Assembly (NCBI RefSeq): GCF_016495725.1
Contig: NZ_CP054705.1
Span: forward strand, 868,001-932,000
DNA length: 64,000 bases
Reading direction: 5' to 3'
DNA from: Salicibibacter cibarius
GTDB lineage: Bacteria > Bacillota > Bacilli > Bacillales > Marinococcaceae
Of the stretch, positions 17,558 to 27,176 are shown in pieces; position 1 is the first letter of the stretch; every line of letters starts with the position of its first letter. Below the pieces are notes generated by a model that made no database searches, was not told the origin of the DNA, and was given only the letters and a program-made list of their open reading frames with translations. Both the position numbers and the translations under genes were made by a program.

Positions 17558-18604
17558 GTGGCACAGCAAGATTCAATAATCAGCTTAAATCATGTAAACA
17601 AAGCTTTTGATGATGTGCGAGCTGTTCAGGACATTTCGATTGATGTGAATAAAGGGGAATTGGTGACGTTTATCGGTCCGAGCGGTTGTGGGAAAACGAC
17701 ATTGCTACGAACCATCGCCGGTTTTTATAGTCCCACATCCGGGGATATTTACTTGAATGGAACACGGATTAATGATCTTCCACCTGAAAAACGGGAAACC
17801 GGTATGGTATTCCAAAATTATGCATTGTTTCCCCATATGACGATTTTTGAAAATGTGGCTTACGGTTTGGATGTGCGAAAAGAAACAAAGGAAACGAAGA
17901 AAAACAAAGTGCAGGATGCTTTGGCCCAAGTGCAATTGGAAGGGTACGAAGCGCGCAAACCAAGCGAGTTAAGCGGGGGGCAGCAACAACGTGTAGCGAT
18001 CGCCCGTTGTCTCGTTTTAAAACCAAAGGTATTGCTGTTGGATGAACCCTTGTCTAATTTGGATGCAAATTTACGTATGATCATGCGGGATGAAATACGC
18101 CGGCTTAAGGAAGAATTAGATTTAACCATTATCTTTGTGACACATGATCAGGAAGAAGCGTTAAGTATTTCAGATCGGGTGATGGTACTGAATGAAGGCA
18201 ACTTGCAACAATTGGATAAGCCGGAAGTCATCTATCAGCGTCCGTCCAATGAATTCGTTGCAAACTTTGTCGGTCATGCCAATTTATTATCGGGCCAAGT
18301 GAAGCAAGAAAACAATGATTCCTATTTTGTCGCGAAGGACTTACAATTTGCCGTTGAAAATATGGATGCCAAAAATGGATTAGTTTTAATCCGTCCGGAA
18401 ATGATCGATATTCATCCAAATGGCTCCATTGAAGGAGTCGTCTTGAATAGGGTCTACCATGGGAACTCCATACGTTACGAAGTGAAAGTGGGCGATACCG
18501 TTCTTCTTGCCGACGATTATAATGTTTTCGGAAAGGATCTATATACAAAAGGGCAAACGATTCACCTAGATATTCCCAAACAATTACATTTAATTTCAGC
18601 GTGA
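17558..18604 (+). CDS. ABC importer ATP-binding protein with TOBE domain
   Basis: This 348-residue ATPase carries Walker A GPSGCGKTT near residue 42, Q-loop VFQNYALFPHM, signature LSGGQQQRVAIARC, Walker B VLLLDEPLSNLD and the H-loop VTHDQEEAL. The C-terminal third is a TOBE domain, as in PotA/FbpC/AfuC. The GTG at 17558 follows GGGAGGTAATC. It ends the HAD-binding protein-permease-ATPase operon and is followed by a shared terminator. Confidence 0.93.
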   Translation: MAQQDSIISLNHVNKAFDDVRAVQDISIDVNKGELVTFIGPSGCGKTTLLRTIAGFYSPTSGDIYLNGTRINDLPPEKRETGMVFQNYALFPHMTIFENVAYGLDVRKETKETKKNKVQDALAQVQLEGYEARKPSELSGGQQQRVAIARCLVLKPKVLLLDEPLSNLDANLRMIMRDEIRRLKEELDLTIIFVTHDQEEALSISDRVMVLNEGNLQQLDKPEVIYQRPSNEFVANFVGHANLLSGQVKQENNDSYFVAKDLQFAVENMDAKNGLVLIRPEMIDIHPNGSIEGVVLNRVYHGNSIRYEVKVGDTVLLADDYNVFGKDLYTKGQTIHLDIPKQLHLISA

Positions 18605-18630
18605 AACAAAACAAAAGACAGGGCGAATAA

Positions 18631-18663
18631 AGAGAGCCGCACCTATTAGGGCGGCTCTCTTTA
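18631..18663. terminator. Bidirectional terminator
   Basis: AGAGAGCCGC and GCGGCTCTCT form a perfect 10-bp stem flanked by A and T runs. It separates the converging ABC operon and phosphodiesterase gene. Confidence 0.9.
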
Positions 18664-20499
18664 TTATTCATCAACGACTGTAATTTCAGTAGATGTAAGG
18701 ATGTCATGACCTTCATTTTCAAACATATAAATACGGTATTCTCCCGGATCAAGAACATCCGTATCTCCCCAGCTGCCATCCAGGAATAGTGAGCCTTGAC
18801 GTTCGCCTCCTAGATACTGCCATTGTAAGGAGCTTATATCATCAGGTGATTCGTCAATCGGGTAAATCCCCACCCAATCATATGGAAAACCGGTAGCATC
18901 TTCCCATTCTACTTGAATTGGTTCACCATGTTTTTGCTCAGGTTCCACATTTAAGGTTGCTGATTCACTGGACTTCAATACTTCAAAGGAAGAGGTTGCT
19001 CTTTCATCATCGCCATCAGCCAGAAATACAGCTTCATATTCTCCGGCAGGAAGTGGCCATTCACTGGAAGAAACAGAATCCTCGTCAAAAGAGATTGTAC
19101 CTTCCTGTTTGGGCTCTCCAGGTTCTTGATTATTGGAACCGGTATAGTTCCAGAGAAGAGGATTCTCTTCTCGGTCACCGTCTTTCGGATAGATGGCGGC
19201 GACTTGATCTTTTTCCGAAGGTTGATCGTCTACATAAAAATTCACATCAATGGTTTCTCCGACCTCATACTCCATTTGTGACAGAGCTACTTCCTCTTCG
19301 GGAGCAGGCACTGAAGTGGAAGTAAAGGTTGAGACTACAGCGCGATGGTCGGAAGGCCAATTCTCCAATTCAATATCGGAATAAGGCCCGACTTCGGCTA
19401 CCACTTCGCTATTCTCTGTGATGGAAGTACCGGCAGCATAGATAAAGTCAATACGATCATGGACTTCATCATCATTAATATCTCCCGGCGGATCTCCCGG
19501 TGTCCACGTATAACTCGGAAATTCTAAGGGGCTTTCATTAATTTCACGATAGGAATCCCGGAAACCCAGGTCGTCTAAATGCATAGAAACTGGCCATTCG
19601 ACCACTGTATTGAAATTTTCTTCTTTTGTTTCCTCGGTCCAATCCAGATGGGAAGGGACATTAAAGTCACCTGTTAGAAATACAGGAACATCATCTTTTT
19701 GCAATTCTGTTAATGAGTGAAAACGGGATCTCATTTCCATCATATGGTGTCGTTCATTTCCGATGACTTGTTCAACGGTGAATCCGTCTCTTATGTCATA
19801 AGGGCCGTAAGGATCGTGCAATAAATGGACATTGCTTACTGCCACTACTTCCTCAGGCTCAACCTCAACATAAACGTAATCAGGATGGCCTACATCGATG
19901 ATCGGATAACGGCTAATGATTTCTTGGTTGTGATCTGCGTAGTAACCAAGTTCGTCCGCTAACCGATCCAAGTTTCCTCCTTCTTCTTGGACGCCGACAA
20001 TATCTGCATCTGCTTCTTCGACAGCACGAACCGTTTCATCAAAAGAAACCTGATCGCCGCCAAGCCAAATGTTAAAGGACATCACGCGTAATTCATGTTG
20101 ATCTATTTTTTCCCATACGTCCCATTCACCGGAATCATCTGGGTTTTCGCCTTGTGTCCACCACTTGGCTTCATAAATAGTCCCCTCATGTTGAACGCGA
20201 TCTCCGTCTTCGTATGTGTCTTGTTCTGACCAAACGGGCAGGCTTTCCTCCCCATCGTTTGTACATTCGGAGGCCACTTTCCATACATCCCATTCACCGG
20301 AATCATTCGGGTTTTCGCCTTGTGTCCACCACTTGGCTTCATATATTTCCCCGTCATGTAAAACGCGGTCTCCTTCTGTATATGTGCTTTCTTCCGACCA
20401 CTCATCAGTCTCGCAGTTGGCTTCCTCTGCATTGGCCATTTGATTAAATGGGACAATCACGAAAAGAGCTGCCAAGATTACCTGCATAAATCTTTTCAC
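18664..20499 (-). CDS. Secreted EEP-family phosphodiesterase with two CBM5/12 modules
   Basis: The 611-residue exported protein begins with a signal peptide cut near ANA-EEA. Two CBM5/12 (chitin-binding type 3) modules follow at about 33-75 and 88-132, each with YEAKWWTQGENP and SGEWDVW. An endonuclease/exonuclease/phosphatase domain spans about 135-395, with VMSFNIWLGG, VGVQEEGG, LTGDFNVPSHLD and WPSDHRAV carrying the metal and catalytic residues. Two similar beta domains end the chain (about 410-505 and 515-611). EEP enzymes cut phosphodiesters, including sphingomyelin, phosphoinositides and nucleic acids. The gene faces betB and shares its promoter region. Confidence 0.87.
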   Translation of the reverse strand: MKRFMQVILAALFVIVPFNQMANAEEANCETDEWSEESTYTEGDRVLHDGEIYEAKWWTQGENPNDSGEWDVWKVASECTNDGEESLPVWSEQDTYEDGDRVQHEGTIYEAKWWTQGENPDDSGEWDVWEKIDQHELRVMSFNIWLGGDQVSFDETVRAVEEADADIVGVQEEGGNLDRLADELGYYADHNQEIISRYPIIDVGHPDYVYVEVEPEEVVAVSNVHLLHDPYGPYDIRDGFTVEQVIGNERHHMMEMRSRFHSLTELQKDDVPVFLTGDFNVPSHLDWTEETKEENFNTVVEWPVSMHLDDLGFRDSYREINESPLEFPSYTWTPGDPPGDINDDEVHDRIDFIYAAGTSITENSEVVAEVGPYSDIELENWPSDHRAVVSTFTSTSVPAPEEEVALSQMEYEVGETIDVNFYVDDQPSEKDQVAAIYPKDGDREENPLLWNYTGSNNQEPGEPKQEGTISFDEDSVSSSEWPLPAGEYEAVFLADGDDERATSSFEVLKSSESATLNVEPEQKHGEPIQVEWEDATGFPYDWVGIYPIDESPDDISSLQWQYLGGERQGSLFLDGSWGDTDVLDPGEYRIYMFENEGHDILTSTEITVVDE

Positions 20500-20562
20500 G
20501 TATAATTCCTCCTGTTTGTTTTTTAAATAGTTTTTGAGTTCACCTCACTTTTATTTAAAATT

Positions 20563-20579
20563 ATTTAACCATATTAAAC
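20563..20579. promoter_or_regulatory. Variant dyad upstream of the phosphodiesterase gene
   Basis: ATTTAA-N5-TTAAAC resembles the 18-bp dyads of this region but has one base less between the half-sites. It lies 64 bases upstream of the phosphodiesterase start. The whole gap 20500-20734 is very AT-rich, so a chance match is possible. Confidence 0.35.
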
Positions 20580-20639
20580 ATACCATAAGTTTAATAAAAT
20601 TAGTATAATATTTTTTAATGATTTTTATATCCAATGTCA

Positions 20640-20701
20640 TTGACAGTTTCATCACTTTATGGTAACTTTGAATTGTTCGAAACGTTTAATAAAAGTTAAA
20701 C
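20640..20701 (+). promoter_or_regulatory. Sigma-A promoter and 18-bp operator of betB
   Basis: TTGACA (20640-20645) and TAACTT (20663-20668) are 17 bp apart. GTTTAATAAAAGTTAAAC (20684-20701) begins 16 bases after the -10 box, as in the HAD/ABC operon promoter. Confidence 0.72.
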
Positions 20702-20734
20702 AAATGACTATACCACAATAAGGAGCGTGATCCC

Positions 20735-22204
20735 TTGCGCTTACAAATGTATATCGACGGTCAATGGGTGGATGCTGTCGACGATGAAACACGTGATATC
20801 ATCAACCCCTTTAATCAGGAAGTGATCGCGACAGTAGCGGAAGGTGGCGAAAAAGATGCAAAAAAAGCCGTTGCCGCTGCACGCCGTGCATTTGACAACG
20901 GGGCATGGGCGACAACACCGGCGAGTGAACGTGGAGCGATCGTTCATGAGATCGGTCGGTTGATTCGTTCGTCTCGTCAAGAACTTGCTGAGCTCGAAAC
21001 GCTCGATACCGGGAAAACCGTGAGTGAGAGCCTAGATGATATGGATGATATCGCCAATGTTTTCATTTATTTTGCCGGCCTTGCTGATAAAGAGGGCGGT
21101 GAAGTGATTGATAGCCCAATTCCTGACTCCGAGAGTAAAGTCGTCCGTGAGCCGGTTGGTGTGTGTGGCCAGATCACCCCGTGGAATTACCCGTTATTGC
21201 AAGCAGCGTGGAAATTGGCGCCTGCGCTTGCCGCGGGAAATACGCTCGTGATGAAACCGAGCGAGATCACACCGCTAACGACCGTGAAAGTGTTTGAGCT
21301 TTTTGAACAAGCCGGCGTCCCTACAGGCGTGGCAAACCTTGTCCTTGGACCGGGCAATACGGTAGGTGCGCACCTATCCGAAAGCACGGACGTTGATTTG
21401 ATTTCTTTCACAGGCGGCATGCAGACCGGGAAAAAAATCATGCAGGCGGCAAGCAGCAATGTGAAAAAGCTTGCCCTGGAACTGGGCGGCAAAAACCCCA
21501 ACATCATCTTCGCGGACGCGGATTTTGATGTGGCAGTCGATCAATCATTAAACGCGGCTTTCTTCCACGCGGGACAAGTGTGTTCGGCCGGTGCGCGCGT
21601 GCTCGTTGAAAGCTCCATTCATGACGCATTCGTCGATGCCCTGGTCAACCGGGCGAAGCATATTAAACTCGGCAATGGCTTCTCCGAAGATACGCAATCC
21701 GGGCCGCTCATTTCTGCCGAGCACCGCGAGAAGGTAGAAAAATATGTTGCTATCGGCCAAGAGGAGGGCGCAAAACTTGCCCTTGGAGGAAAACGACCGG
21801 AAGCCGAAGAACTGCACCAAGGGTTCTTTTATCTGCCGACGATTTTCACCAATTGTACAGCGGATATGCGCATCGTGCAGGAAGAAGTCTTTGGCCCGGT
21901 GCTGACGGTAGAAACATTTGAAACAACAGAAGAGGCAGTGGCGAAGGCGAATGACACGATCTATGGACTCGCAGGCGCGGTCTTCACGGCAGACATTGCA
22001 AAGGCGGAAAACGTTGTTACCCAACTTCGTATGGGCACCGTTTGGATCAATGATTTCCACCCTTATTTTGCCCAGGCGCCTTGGGGCGGTTACAAGCAAT
22101 CGGGCATCGGCCGTGAACTGGGACGTCCCGGCCTGGAGGAATATACGGAGACGAAGCACGTCTATCGAAACATCAAACCGGAACCTTTGGGATGGTTTAA
22201 ATAA
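20735..22204 (+). CDS. betB: Betaine-aldehyde dehydrogenase (copy 1)
   Basis: This NAD(P)+-dependent enzyme oxidises betaine aldehyde to glycine betaine, the second step from choline. The 489-residue chain shows ALDH hallmarks: TPWNYPLLQ near 148, Glu249 in [10 protein letters not shown], and the catalytic Cys283 in HAGQVCSAG. The TTG at 20735 lies 9 bases after AAGGAG. The choline dehydrogenase gene follows 16 bp after the stop. A second copy at 27177-28646 on the other strand differs at only 8 residues, and the first 209 residues are identical. Confidence 0.95.
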   Translation: MRLQMYIDGQWVDAVDDETRDIINPFNQEVIATVAEGGEKDAKKAVAAARRAFDNGAWATTPASERGAIVHEIGRLIRSSRQELAELETLDTGKTVSESLDDMDDIANVFIYFAGLADKEGGEVIDSPIPDSESKVVREPVGVCGQITPWNYPLLQAAWKLAPALAAGNTLVMKPSEITPLTTVKVFELFEQAGVPTGVANLVLGPGNTVGAHLSESTDVDLISFTGGMQTGKKIMQAASSNVKKLALELGGKNPNIIFADADFDVAVDQSLNAAFFHAGQVCSAGARVLVESSIHDAFVDALVNRAKHIKLGNGFSEDTQSGPLISAEHREKVEKYVAIGQEEGAKLALGGKRPEAEELHQGFFYLPTIFTNCTADMRIVQEEVFGPVLTVETFETTEEAVAKANDTIYGLAGAVFTADIAKAENVVTQLRMGTVWINDFHPYFAQAPWGGYKQSGIGRELGRPGLEEYTETKHVYRNIKPEPLGWFK

Positions 22205-22220
22205 GAGGGGGTTTTTAGAG

Positions 22221-23924
22221 ATGAGTCAAACGTATGATTATGTCATCGTTGGTGGTGGCAGCGCGGGTTGTGTTCTCGCTAACCGTCTAAGCGAAGATAA
22301 ATCGAAAAGTGTACTCGTTCTGGAAGCGGGACGCAGTGACTATCCATGGGATTTGTTTATTCAAATGCCGGCAGCTTTAATGTACCCGTCCGGTAATCCT
22401 TTATATGACTGGAAGTACTATACAGATCCTGAGCCTTATATGAATGGACGGAAAGTCTCGCATGCCCGGGGGAGAGTACTCGGAGGGTCGAGTTCAATAA
22501 ATGGAATGATTTACCAACGCGGAAACCCAATGGACTATGAAAAGTGGGGCGCTGACCCGGGTATGGAAACGTGGGATTTTGCCCATTGTCTACCGTATTT
22601 CAAACGGCTGGAAGCAACCTTTGGAGCAAGTTCATCTGATGAGTACCGCGGACGTCATGGTCCGATTAAATTGAAACGGGGTCCTGCAAAGAACCCTTTA
22701 TTTCAGGCTTTTTTTGATGCAGCTGTAGAGGCCGGTTACTCGAGAACACCTGATGTCAATGGTTTTCGCCAAGAAGGGTTTGGTCCATTCGACAGTCACG
22801 TGCATAACGGGCGGCGCGTGTCTGCTTCGAATGCATATTTGCGCCCTGTAATGAAACGCGAAAACCTTACAGTGGAGACGCTTGCTGTCGTTACCAATAT
22901 TAATTTTGACGCCACTCGAGCTAATGGTGTGACGTGGCAAAGAAATAAGAAACAATTTCATGTTAACGCAGGCGAAGTAATCCTTGCAGGTGGTGCATTC
23001 AACACTCCGCAGCTACTTCAATTGTCCGGGATAGGCGACGCTGAACACTTACGCTCCCTTGGCATTGAACCACTCGTTGATTTGCCGGGTGTAGGTGAAA
23101 ACTTTGAAGATCATCTCGAAGCATATGTTCAACACGCTTCGCCGGAGCCTGTTTCTGAAATGCCTAGTTTAAATAAAGCAAAAATGCCTTGGATTGGCTT
23201 GCAATGGCTGCTCGCGCGTACTGGTCCCGCAGCAACCAATCATTTTGAGGGTGGAGGTTTCGTTCGCTCGAATGAAGATGTTGATTATCCGAATCTGATG
23301 TTTCATTTCCTTCCGCTAGCGGTTCGATATGATGGAGAAAAAGCGGATACGAAGCATGGATTCCAAGTACACGTTGGACCGATGTACTCCAACTCTCGGG
23401 GAAGCCTTAAAATACGTTCTCGCGACCCTTATCAGCATCCGAGTATCGTATTTAACTATTTATCTACCGAAGAGGACAAGCGTGAGTGGGTTGAAGCAAT
23501 TCGTACTGCACGGAACATTCTTTCCCAGCCGGCGTTAGCGCCCTACAATTCAGGTGAAATTTCCCCCGGGTCATCTGTCCAAACGGATGAGGAAATTCTG
23601 GAGTGGGTAAGGAATGACGCTGAAACAGCGCTCCATCCATCCTGCAGTGCAAGAATGGGATCTGATTCAGATCCGATGGCGGTTGTAGACCCGCTGACCA
23701 TGAAGGTCCATGGCCTGGAAAACCTGAGGGTCGTTGATGCATCCGTTATGCCGTATACGACGAATGGAAATATCCATGCACCGGTTTTGATGTTGGCAGA
23801 AAAAGCAGCCGACATCATCCGCGGACAAAAGCCATTGGAACCTGAATATAAGGACTATTATCGTCACGGCGTACATTCGAAAGACGCGGGCACCGTAGAA
23901 AAAAATAAGGTGGTGCGTTCATAA
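22221..23924 (+). CDS. betA: Choline dehydrogenase (GMC oxidoreductase)
   Basis: This FAD-dependent enzyme of 567 residues oxidises choline to betaine aldehyde. The ADP-binding motif [18 protein letters not shown] lies at the N terminus, [18 protein letters not shown] near 85, and the catalytic histidine in [11 protein letters not shown] near 470. [17 protein letters not shown] at the end is also typical of the family. The ATG at 22221 follows AGAGGGGG; a longer frame overlapping betB is not credible. Most Bacillus strains use the alcohol dehydrogenase GbsB for this step, so the GMC type is notable. Betaine is retained as an osmoprotectant. Confidence 0.93.
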   Translation: MSQTYDYVIVGGGSAGCVLANRLSEDKSKSVLVLEAGRSDYPWDLFIQMPAALMYPSGNPLYDWKYYTDPEPYMNGRKVSHARGRVLGGSSSINGMIYQRGNPMDYEKWGADPGMETWDFAHCLPYFKRLEATFGASSSDEYRGRHGPIKLKRGPAKNPLFQAFFDAAVEAGYSRTPDVNGFRQEGFGPFDSHVHNGRRVSASNAYLRPVMKRENLTVETLAVVTNINFDATRANGVTWQRNKKQFHVNAGEVILAGGAFNTPQLLQLSGIGDAEHLRSLGIEPLVDLPGVGENFEDHLEAYVQHASPEPVSEMPSLNKAKMPWIGLQWLLARTGPAATNHFEGGGFVRSNEDVDYPNLMFHFLPLAVRYDGEKADTKHGFQVHVGPMYSNSRGSLKIRSRDPYQHPSIVFNYLSTEEDKREWVEAIRTARNILSQPALAPYNSGEISPGSSVQTDEEILEWVRNDAETALHPSCSARMGSDSDPMAVVDPLTMKVHGLENLRVVDASVMPYTTNGNIHAPVLMLAEKAADIIRGQKPLEPEYKDYYRHGVHSKDAGTVEKNKVVRS

Positions 23925-23954
23925 CGAAACCGTTATGTATTTCGCTAGATGAAG

Positions 23955-23982
23955 GATCCAGTTTTCACTGGGTCTTTTTTCT
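23955..23982 (+). terminator. Terminator of the betBA operon
   Basis: GATCCAGT and ACTGGGTC pair around TTTC, and a T-run follows. Confidence 0.8.
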
Positions 23983-24164
23983 TTGCCCCTCAAATTCTCG
24001 TTTTTGTGATAAAATACAACAGAGATTTGTGTGAACATTGATGTTTTAAAACTCGACGTTTAGGAAATGAATGGTGATGTAGAGGAATTTTAACGATCAA
24101 GCCAAAATCTGTCGATAAAAGAAATGTATAACTTTTGCTTAATGTTAAAGGGGATGTACCACTG

Positions 24165-24521
24165 ATGAATAAAGCAGCAAAATTCATGATCGCCATTTTT
24201 GCGGTCATAGCCGTTATCGTGAGCGTTGGATTGCTCTATACCTTTATCGTTGGCAGTGAAGCAGACGTTGATAGCGAGCAAAGCGCCAGCGCTGAGGAAA
24301 ACACAGCTGCATTTGATTTGCAGGAAGCTGCCGAGAATGCTGAAGACGGAGAAGTCATCTGGAGTGCCGACATAGGTGAACTCCAATTGAATGATTTCAG
24401 CCTAAGCGAAAACGGTGCGGGGTTAACTGTGGCTCTGTCGGATCGTTCTTCAGAGGAAGTCGCTGAATGGAATCAGGCACTGGATGGTTTGCCGATCAAC
24501 TTTGAAGTGGAAGATGAATAA
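24165..24521 (+). CDS. Hypothetical membrane-anchored protein
   Basis: This protein of about 118 residues starts with one hydrophobic helix (about 5-28), followed by an acidic outside domain (DVDSEQSASAEENTA and beyond). I do not recognise the family. The ATG at 24165 has AAGGGGATG upstream; an in-frame TTG at 24135 is less likely. It is a single gene closed by a terminator. Its topology suggests an outside-facing domain tethered to the membrane. Confidence 0.65.
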   Translation: MNKAAKFMIAIFAVIAVIVSVGLLYTFIVGSEADVDSEQSASAEENTAAFDLQEAAENAEDGEVIWSADIGELQLNDFSLSENGAGLTVALSDRSSEEVAEWNQALDGLPINFEVEDE

Positions 24522-24523
24522 AA

Positions 24524-24550
24524 ATCAACCTCCGTGAGGTTGATTTTTTT
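24524..24550. terminator. Bidirectional terminator
   Basis: AATCAACCTC and GAGGTTGATT form a 10-bp stem with a CGT loop, followed by T residues. Confidence 0.85.
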
Positions 24551-24896
24551 AAATCCATAAAGGGATATAAATAAAGACCCCTAAGCCGATGATGACGACT
24601 AGAAGTAGGATACTCTTCCACCTGGTTCGATTCCAAAATAACACCGCTACGATGATTGCCTGTAAAAAGATCATACTTGAACCGATGATCATTGTCATCG
24701 GCGAAAACACAAATCCGCCGATAATGTTGACGAGTATTCCCACGGGCATAAGTGCAATGATCGCGATTTTCACCGGGCTTTTTTTAATGCCCTGTAAAAT
24801 GTCCCGTTTTTCAGCTTCATTGAATTTATCGTACTCCAAGAGCGCAAACCACCCGGTAATGATTAAAAGCGCTCCGGTTACGGAGACGGTTCCCAT
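24549..24896 (-). CDS. Hypothetical four-helix membrane protein
   Basis: The 115-residue protein has four hydrophobic segments (about 2-20, 43-63, 67-87 and 96-114). A charged loop (EYDKFNEAEKRDILQG) lies between the first two, a pattern seen in DUF3784-like small membrane proteins. Assignment to that family is tentative. The start has a GGAGGGTG ribosome site. It is convergent with the previous gene. Confidence 0.6.
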   Translation of the reverse strand: MGTVSVTGALLIITGWFALLEYDKFNEAEKRDILQGIKKSPVKIAIIALMPVGILVNIIGGFVFSPMTMIIGSSMIFLQAIIVAVLFWNRTRWKSILLLVVIIGLGVFIYIPLWI

Positions 24897-25055
24897 TATT
24901 CACCCTCCTCCATCGTAGTATCGCGCGAAGGTTATAACTTCCACTTCTCTTCATAATATACCCATTTTAAAGCAAAATAAATATACGGCTATCTCAAATG
25001 ATTGGTATAATAATTGGAAAAAATGAACGGTTTTTCGAAAGGAAGGAAGGAAAGA

Positions 25056-25617
25056 ATGGAAGCGTCTCTATGGGCCGAAAAGCCTAACTAGGGATTGTTG
25101 AACAACTTGCAGATATCAGCTGAAGCCGGGATGCCGCTTCCATGGTTTCGCTTTGCGCGGACGAACGGTCAAGCCTCCTCGCGCAAAACCGGCGCTGCGG
25201 GGTCTTGACGCGTCCGTTTTTCCGCTGGAGTCTCGCCATTGCAGCGTCATCCCTCCGTATGTAGGATAGATTTCCTTGCATCTAGTTTTGACAACATCAA
25301 CGGAAAATGCTTATGTGCCAATCTTTTTCCGTTATTCAGCAGTCCCTAACTAACAAACGGTGCCGACCGACCATCCGACAGTTAATCCGGAGGCGATGCG
25401 TCGCGCGGCTACTTTTCATAAAAGTGTCCCCGGGTATGCTGCTACTCCTCTGTATGAACTGGAGGCATTTGTAGACGATCTCGGGATCGCCGACCTTGCT
25501 GTAAAGGATGAAAGTGTAAGGTTCGAACAAGGGTCTTTCAAAGTGTTGGACTCGACTTACGTGTTGGCTGCTTTTTTTGCTGAAAAAGAAGCGATTGACA
25601 CTTTTGATGCGGCATAA
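25056..25617 (+). pseudogene. Diaminopropionate ammonia-lyase remnant, interrupted and truncated
   Basis: An ATG with GGAAGG upstream opens a short frame (MEASLWAEKPN) that ends at a stop beside an inserted element. After the element, a reading frame resembles the N-terminal part of YgeX-type diaminopropionate ammonia-lyase: FHKSVPGYAATPLYELE, then VKDESVRFEQGSFKVL, where Lys of FK would bind PLP. It stops after about 85 residues instead of about 400. The gene is dead by insertion, a nonsense change and loss of its 3' part. Confidence 0.75.
25091..25346. mobile_element. 256-bp MITE-like element with terminal inverted repeats
   Basis: The left end GGGATTGTTGAACAAC and the complement of the right end, GGGACTGCTGAATAAC, match at 13 of 16 bases. 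TAACTA flanks both sides (25085-25090 and 25347-25352), as expected for a 6-bp target duplication. No transposase is encoded. The core holds GCCTCCTCG, TGCGGGGTCTT and GGAGTCTCG, which recur at 63120-63235. It splits the ammonia-lyase remnant. Confidence 0.75.
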
Positions 25618-25692
25618 TGCAAAACAACCACAGTTGGAACTATGGTCGGTAAATGCTCAACCTCTTTATAGAGGATTGTCGTTATCTAGTCT

Positions 25693-25744
25693 AAAAAATA
25701 GCTCTAAATAATCCTCACCTACTTCTGAATAGGGGCTATTTTTT
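25693..25744. terminator. Long-loop inverted repeat, terminator-like
   Basis: AAAAAATAGC and GCTATTTTTT pair perfectly around about 32 bases. It may serve the lost ammonia-lyase gene or the converging bshB2. Nothing else is seen in 25618-25850. Confidence 0.5.
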
Positions 25745-25850
25745 GGTCCAAAAGAGCGACAACAGGGAAGTCGATCAAACTAAACTATGAGTACTTCTCA
25801 TTAATATAGAAAGCAGGACATAACAAAGCACCTCCAAAAAAGGACGATGC

Positions 25851-26513
25851 TTATGCGTCATCTGCAAACTTATAATCAAAAAAACGTTCGTTTTCCAATC
25901 GCTCCGCAATTTCAGGATCACCGTCGCGATAGTGCTTTTCCCGTTCGGCAAAGGTCGCCCCGAATTGGGAATGGTGGGCGCGTAATGCTAGGAGCTTTTC
26001 CCGCATGTAATCCTTTACGGAGTAGACAACATCCGGATTATCAAGGGTGATGGCAACGGCGTAAAGGGTTGGCCTTGTTTCTTTAGGCATATCGGCAAGT
26101 GCCTCTACGACAGCTGCCGCCGTGGCGTTATGATCGGGATGTACCGAATGTTCGGGATAAAAAGAAATGACAAGCGTTGGGTTAAGCTCTGCAACTAGTT
26201 CTTCCACCATGCCTTTGAGAACGCCGGGAGCAAGAAATTCAAGAGTTTTGTCCCGATAACCCATCATTCGCAAATCGGTGAGTCCCATCGCGTCTGCCGC
26301 TTCTTCCAGTTCTTTTTTTCGTACGTCCGGGAGGGATTCACGTGTGGCAATCGGAGGATTTCCAACGTTCCTTCCCATCTCTCCCAGGGTGAGGCAAGCA
26401 TAAGTGACCGGCGTTCCGTTGGCAATGTGGGCGGAGATGGTTCCGGAAACGCCGAAAGCTTCATCGTCGGGATGAGGAAAAATAACAAGTACGTGGCGTT
26501 CTTTTTTCACCAT
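25851..26513 (-). CDS. bshB2: Bacillithiol biosynthesis deacetylase BshB2
   Basis: This zinc enzyme of 220 residues removes the acetyl group from GlcNAc-malate in bacillithiol synthesis. The LmbE/PIG-L fold shows the metal motif HPDDE near residue 14 and the second motif HPDHNATAAAV near 125. It lies 11 bp downstream of yojF in the same order as yojF-yojG of Bacillus. Bacillithiol is the main low-molecular-weight thiol of Bacillaceae, which supports the organism call. BshB1 would act in parallel if present elsewhere. Confidence 0.93.
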   Translation of the reverse strand: MVKKERHVLVIFPHPDDEAFGVSGTISAHIANGTPVTYACLTLGEMGRNVGNPPIATRESLPDVRKKELEEAADAMGLTDLRMMGYRDKTLEFLAPGVLKGMVEELVAELNPTLVISFYPEHSVHPDHNATAAAVVEALADMPKETRPTLYAVAITLDNPDVVYSVKDYMREKLLALRAHHSQFGATFAEREKHYRDGDPEIAERLENERFFDYKFADDA

Positions 26514-26524
26514 GATCAGCCCCC

Positions 26525-26875
26525 TTATTTTCTAAACGGTTGTTCGGAAATTTCAAGTGTAACGGCAATTTTATCTTCGTGATTTAATCCGGCGAGAATG
26601 AGTTGACCATCTTCATTGAGCTCGAAATGCGTGAGCCCTTCTCCGTATACCCAACCGATGTCCAGCTCCAAACCGACACGGTAAGGGCCGTCGCCAGTAA
26701 TTTTTCCGTGCTTGTAGTTAACGCGCGCGTTACGTATATAAGCGCCTGCTGAAAAGAAAGATTGATCAAAATGAGATGCATAGGCGCCATTGGTTGTCTC
26801 TAAATGTAAATAAACATCTTGTTTGGCAAAAGAATCAATCAATTCTTGCACACGAGTAGGGGTAATGAGTTCCAC
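26525..26875 (-). CDS. yojF: YojF family protein
   Basis: The 116-residue protein of the YojF (DUF1806) family is almost always encoded beside BshB2. The start chosen is GTG at 26875, with GGAGG nine bases upstream, giving VELITPTRVQELI at the N terminus and the family's usual length. A longer frame exists but lacks a ribosome site. Its function is unknown, though conserved pairing suggests a role with the deacetylase. Confidence 0.88.
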   Translation of the reverse strand: MELITPTRVQELIDSFAKQDVYLHLETTNGAYASHFDQSFFSAGAYIRNARVNYKHGKITGDGPYRVGLELDIGWVYGEGLTHFELNEDGQLILAGLNHEDKIAVTLEISEQPFRK

Positions 26876-27091
26876 GATTAAGCCTCCATGTAGCCTCGAA
26901 CGGCAGTATTTATCTATTATATAGCTCATGATGCCTCGGATTCAAGAAATGTGATTCAGGAAAAATTGCGATCGCCAGTGACAACATGCTATGCGATATA
27001 AAATATTAAAGCTGCTGTTTATAAAATGTGTTACGTCTACTGCCAAAAAATCGATAATCTATGAAAAGCCATCGTTTGATGTTGCCGTAAA

Positions 27092-27128
27092 AGAAAAAAC
27101 CCTCGTACCATCATCGGCACAAGGGTTT
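27092..27128 (-). terminator. Terminator after betB copy 2
   Basis: On the minus strand AACCCT and AGGGTT close a hairpin, with extra GT/AC pairs inside, followed by six T residues. Nothing else is recognised in 26930-27176. Confidence 0.7.
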
Positions 27129-27176
27129 AGCTCTGGCTGGCAGATACGAAAGTTGGCATTCTTTTGGCATGCTCTT

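Noticed and set aside
21918-22220. N-terminal extension of choline dehydrogenase by about 100 residues
   Set aside because: It overlaps betB in another frame; the ATG at 22221 has a ribosome site and gives the normal N terminus.
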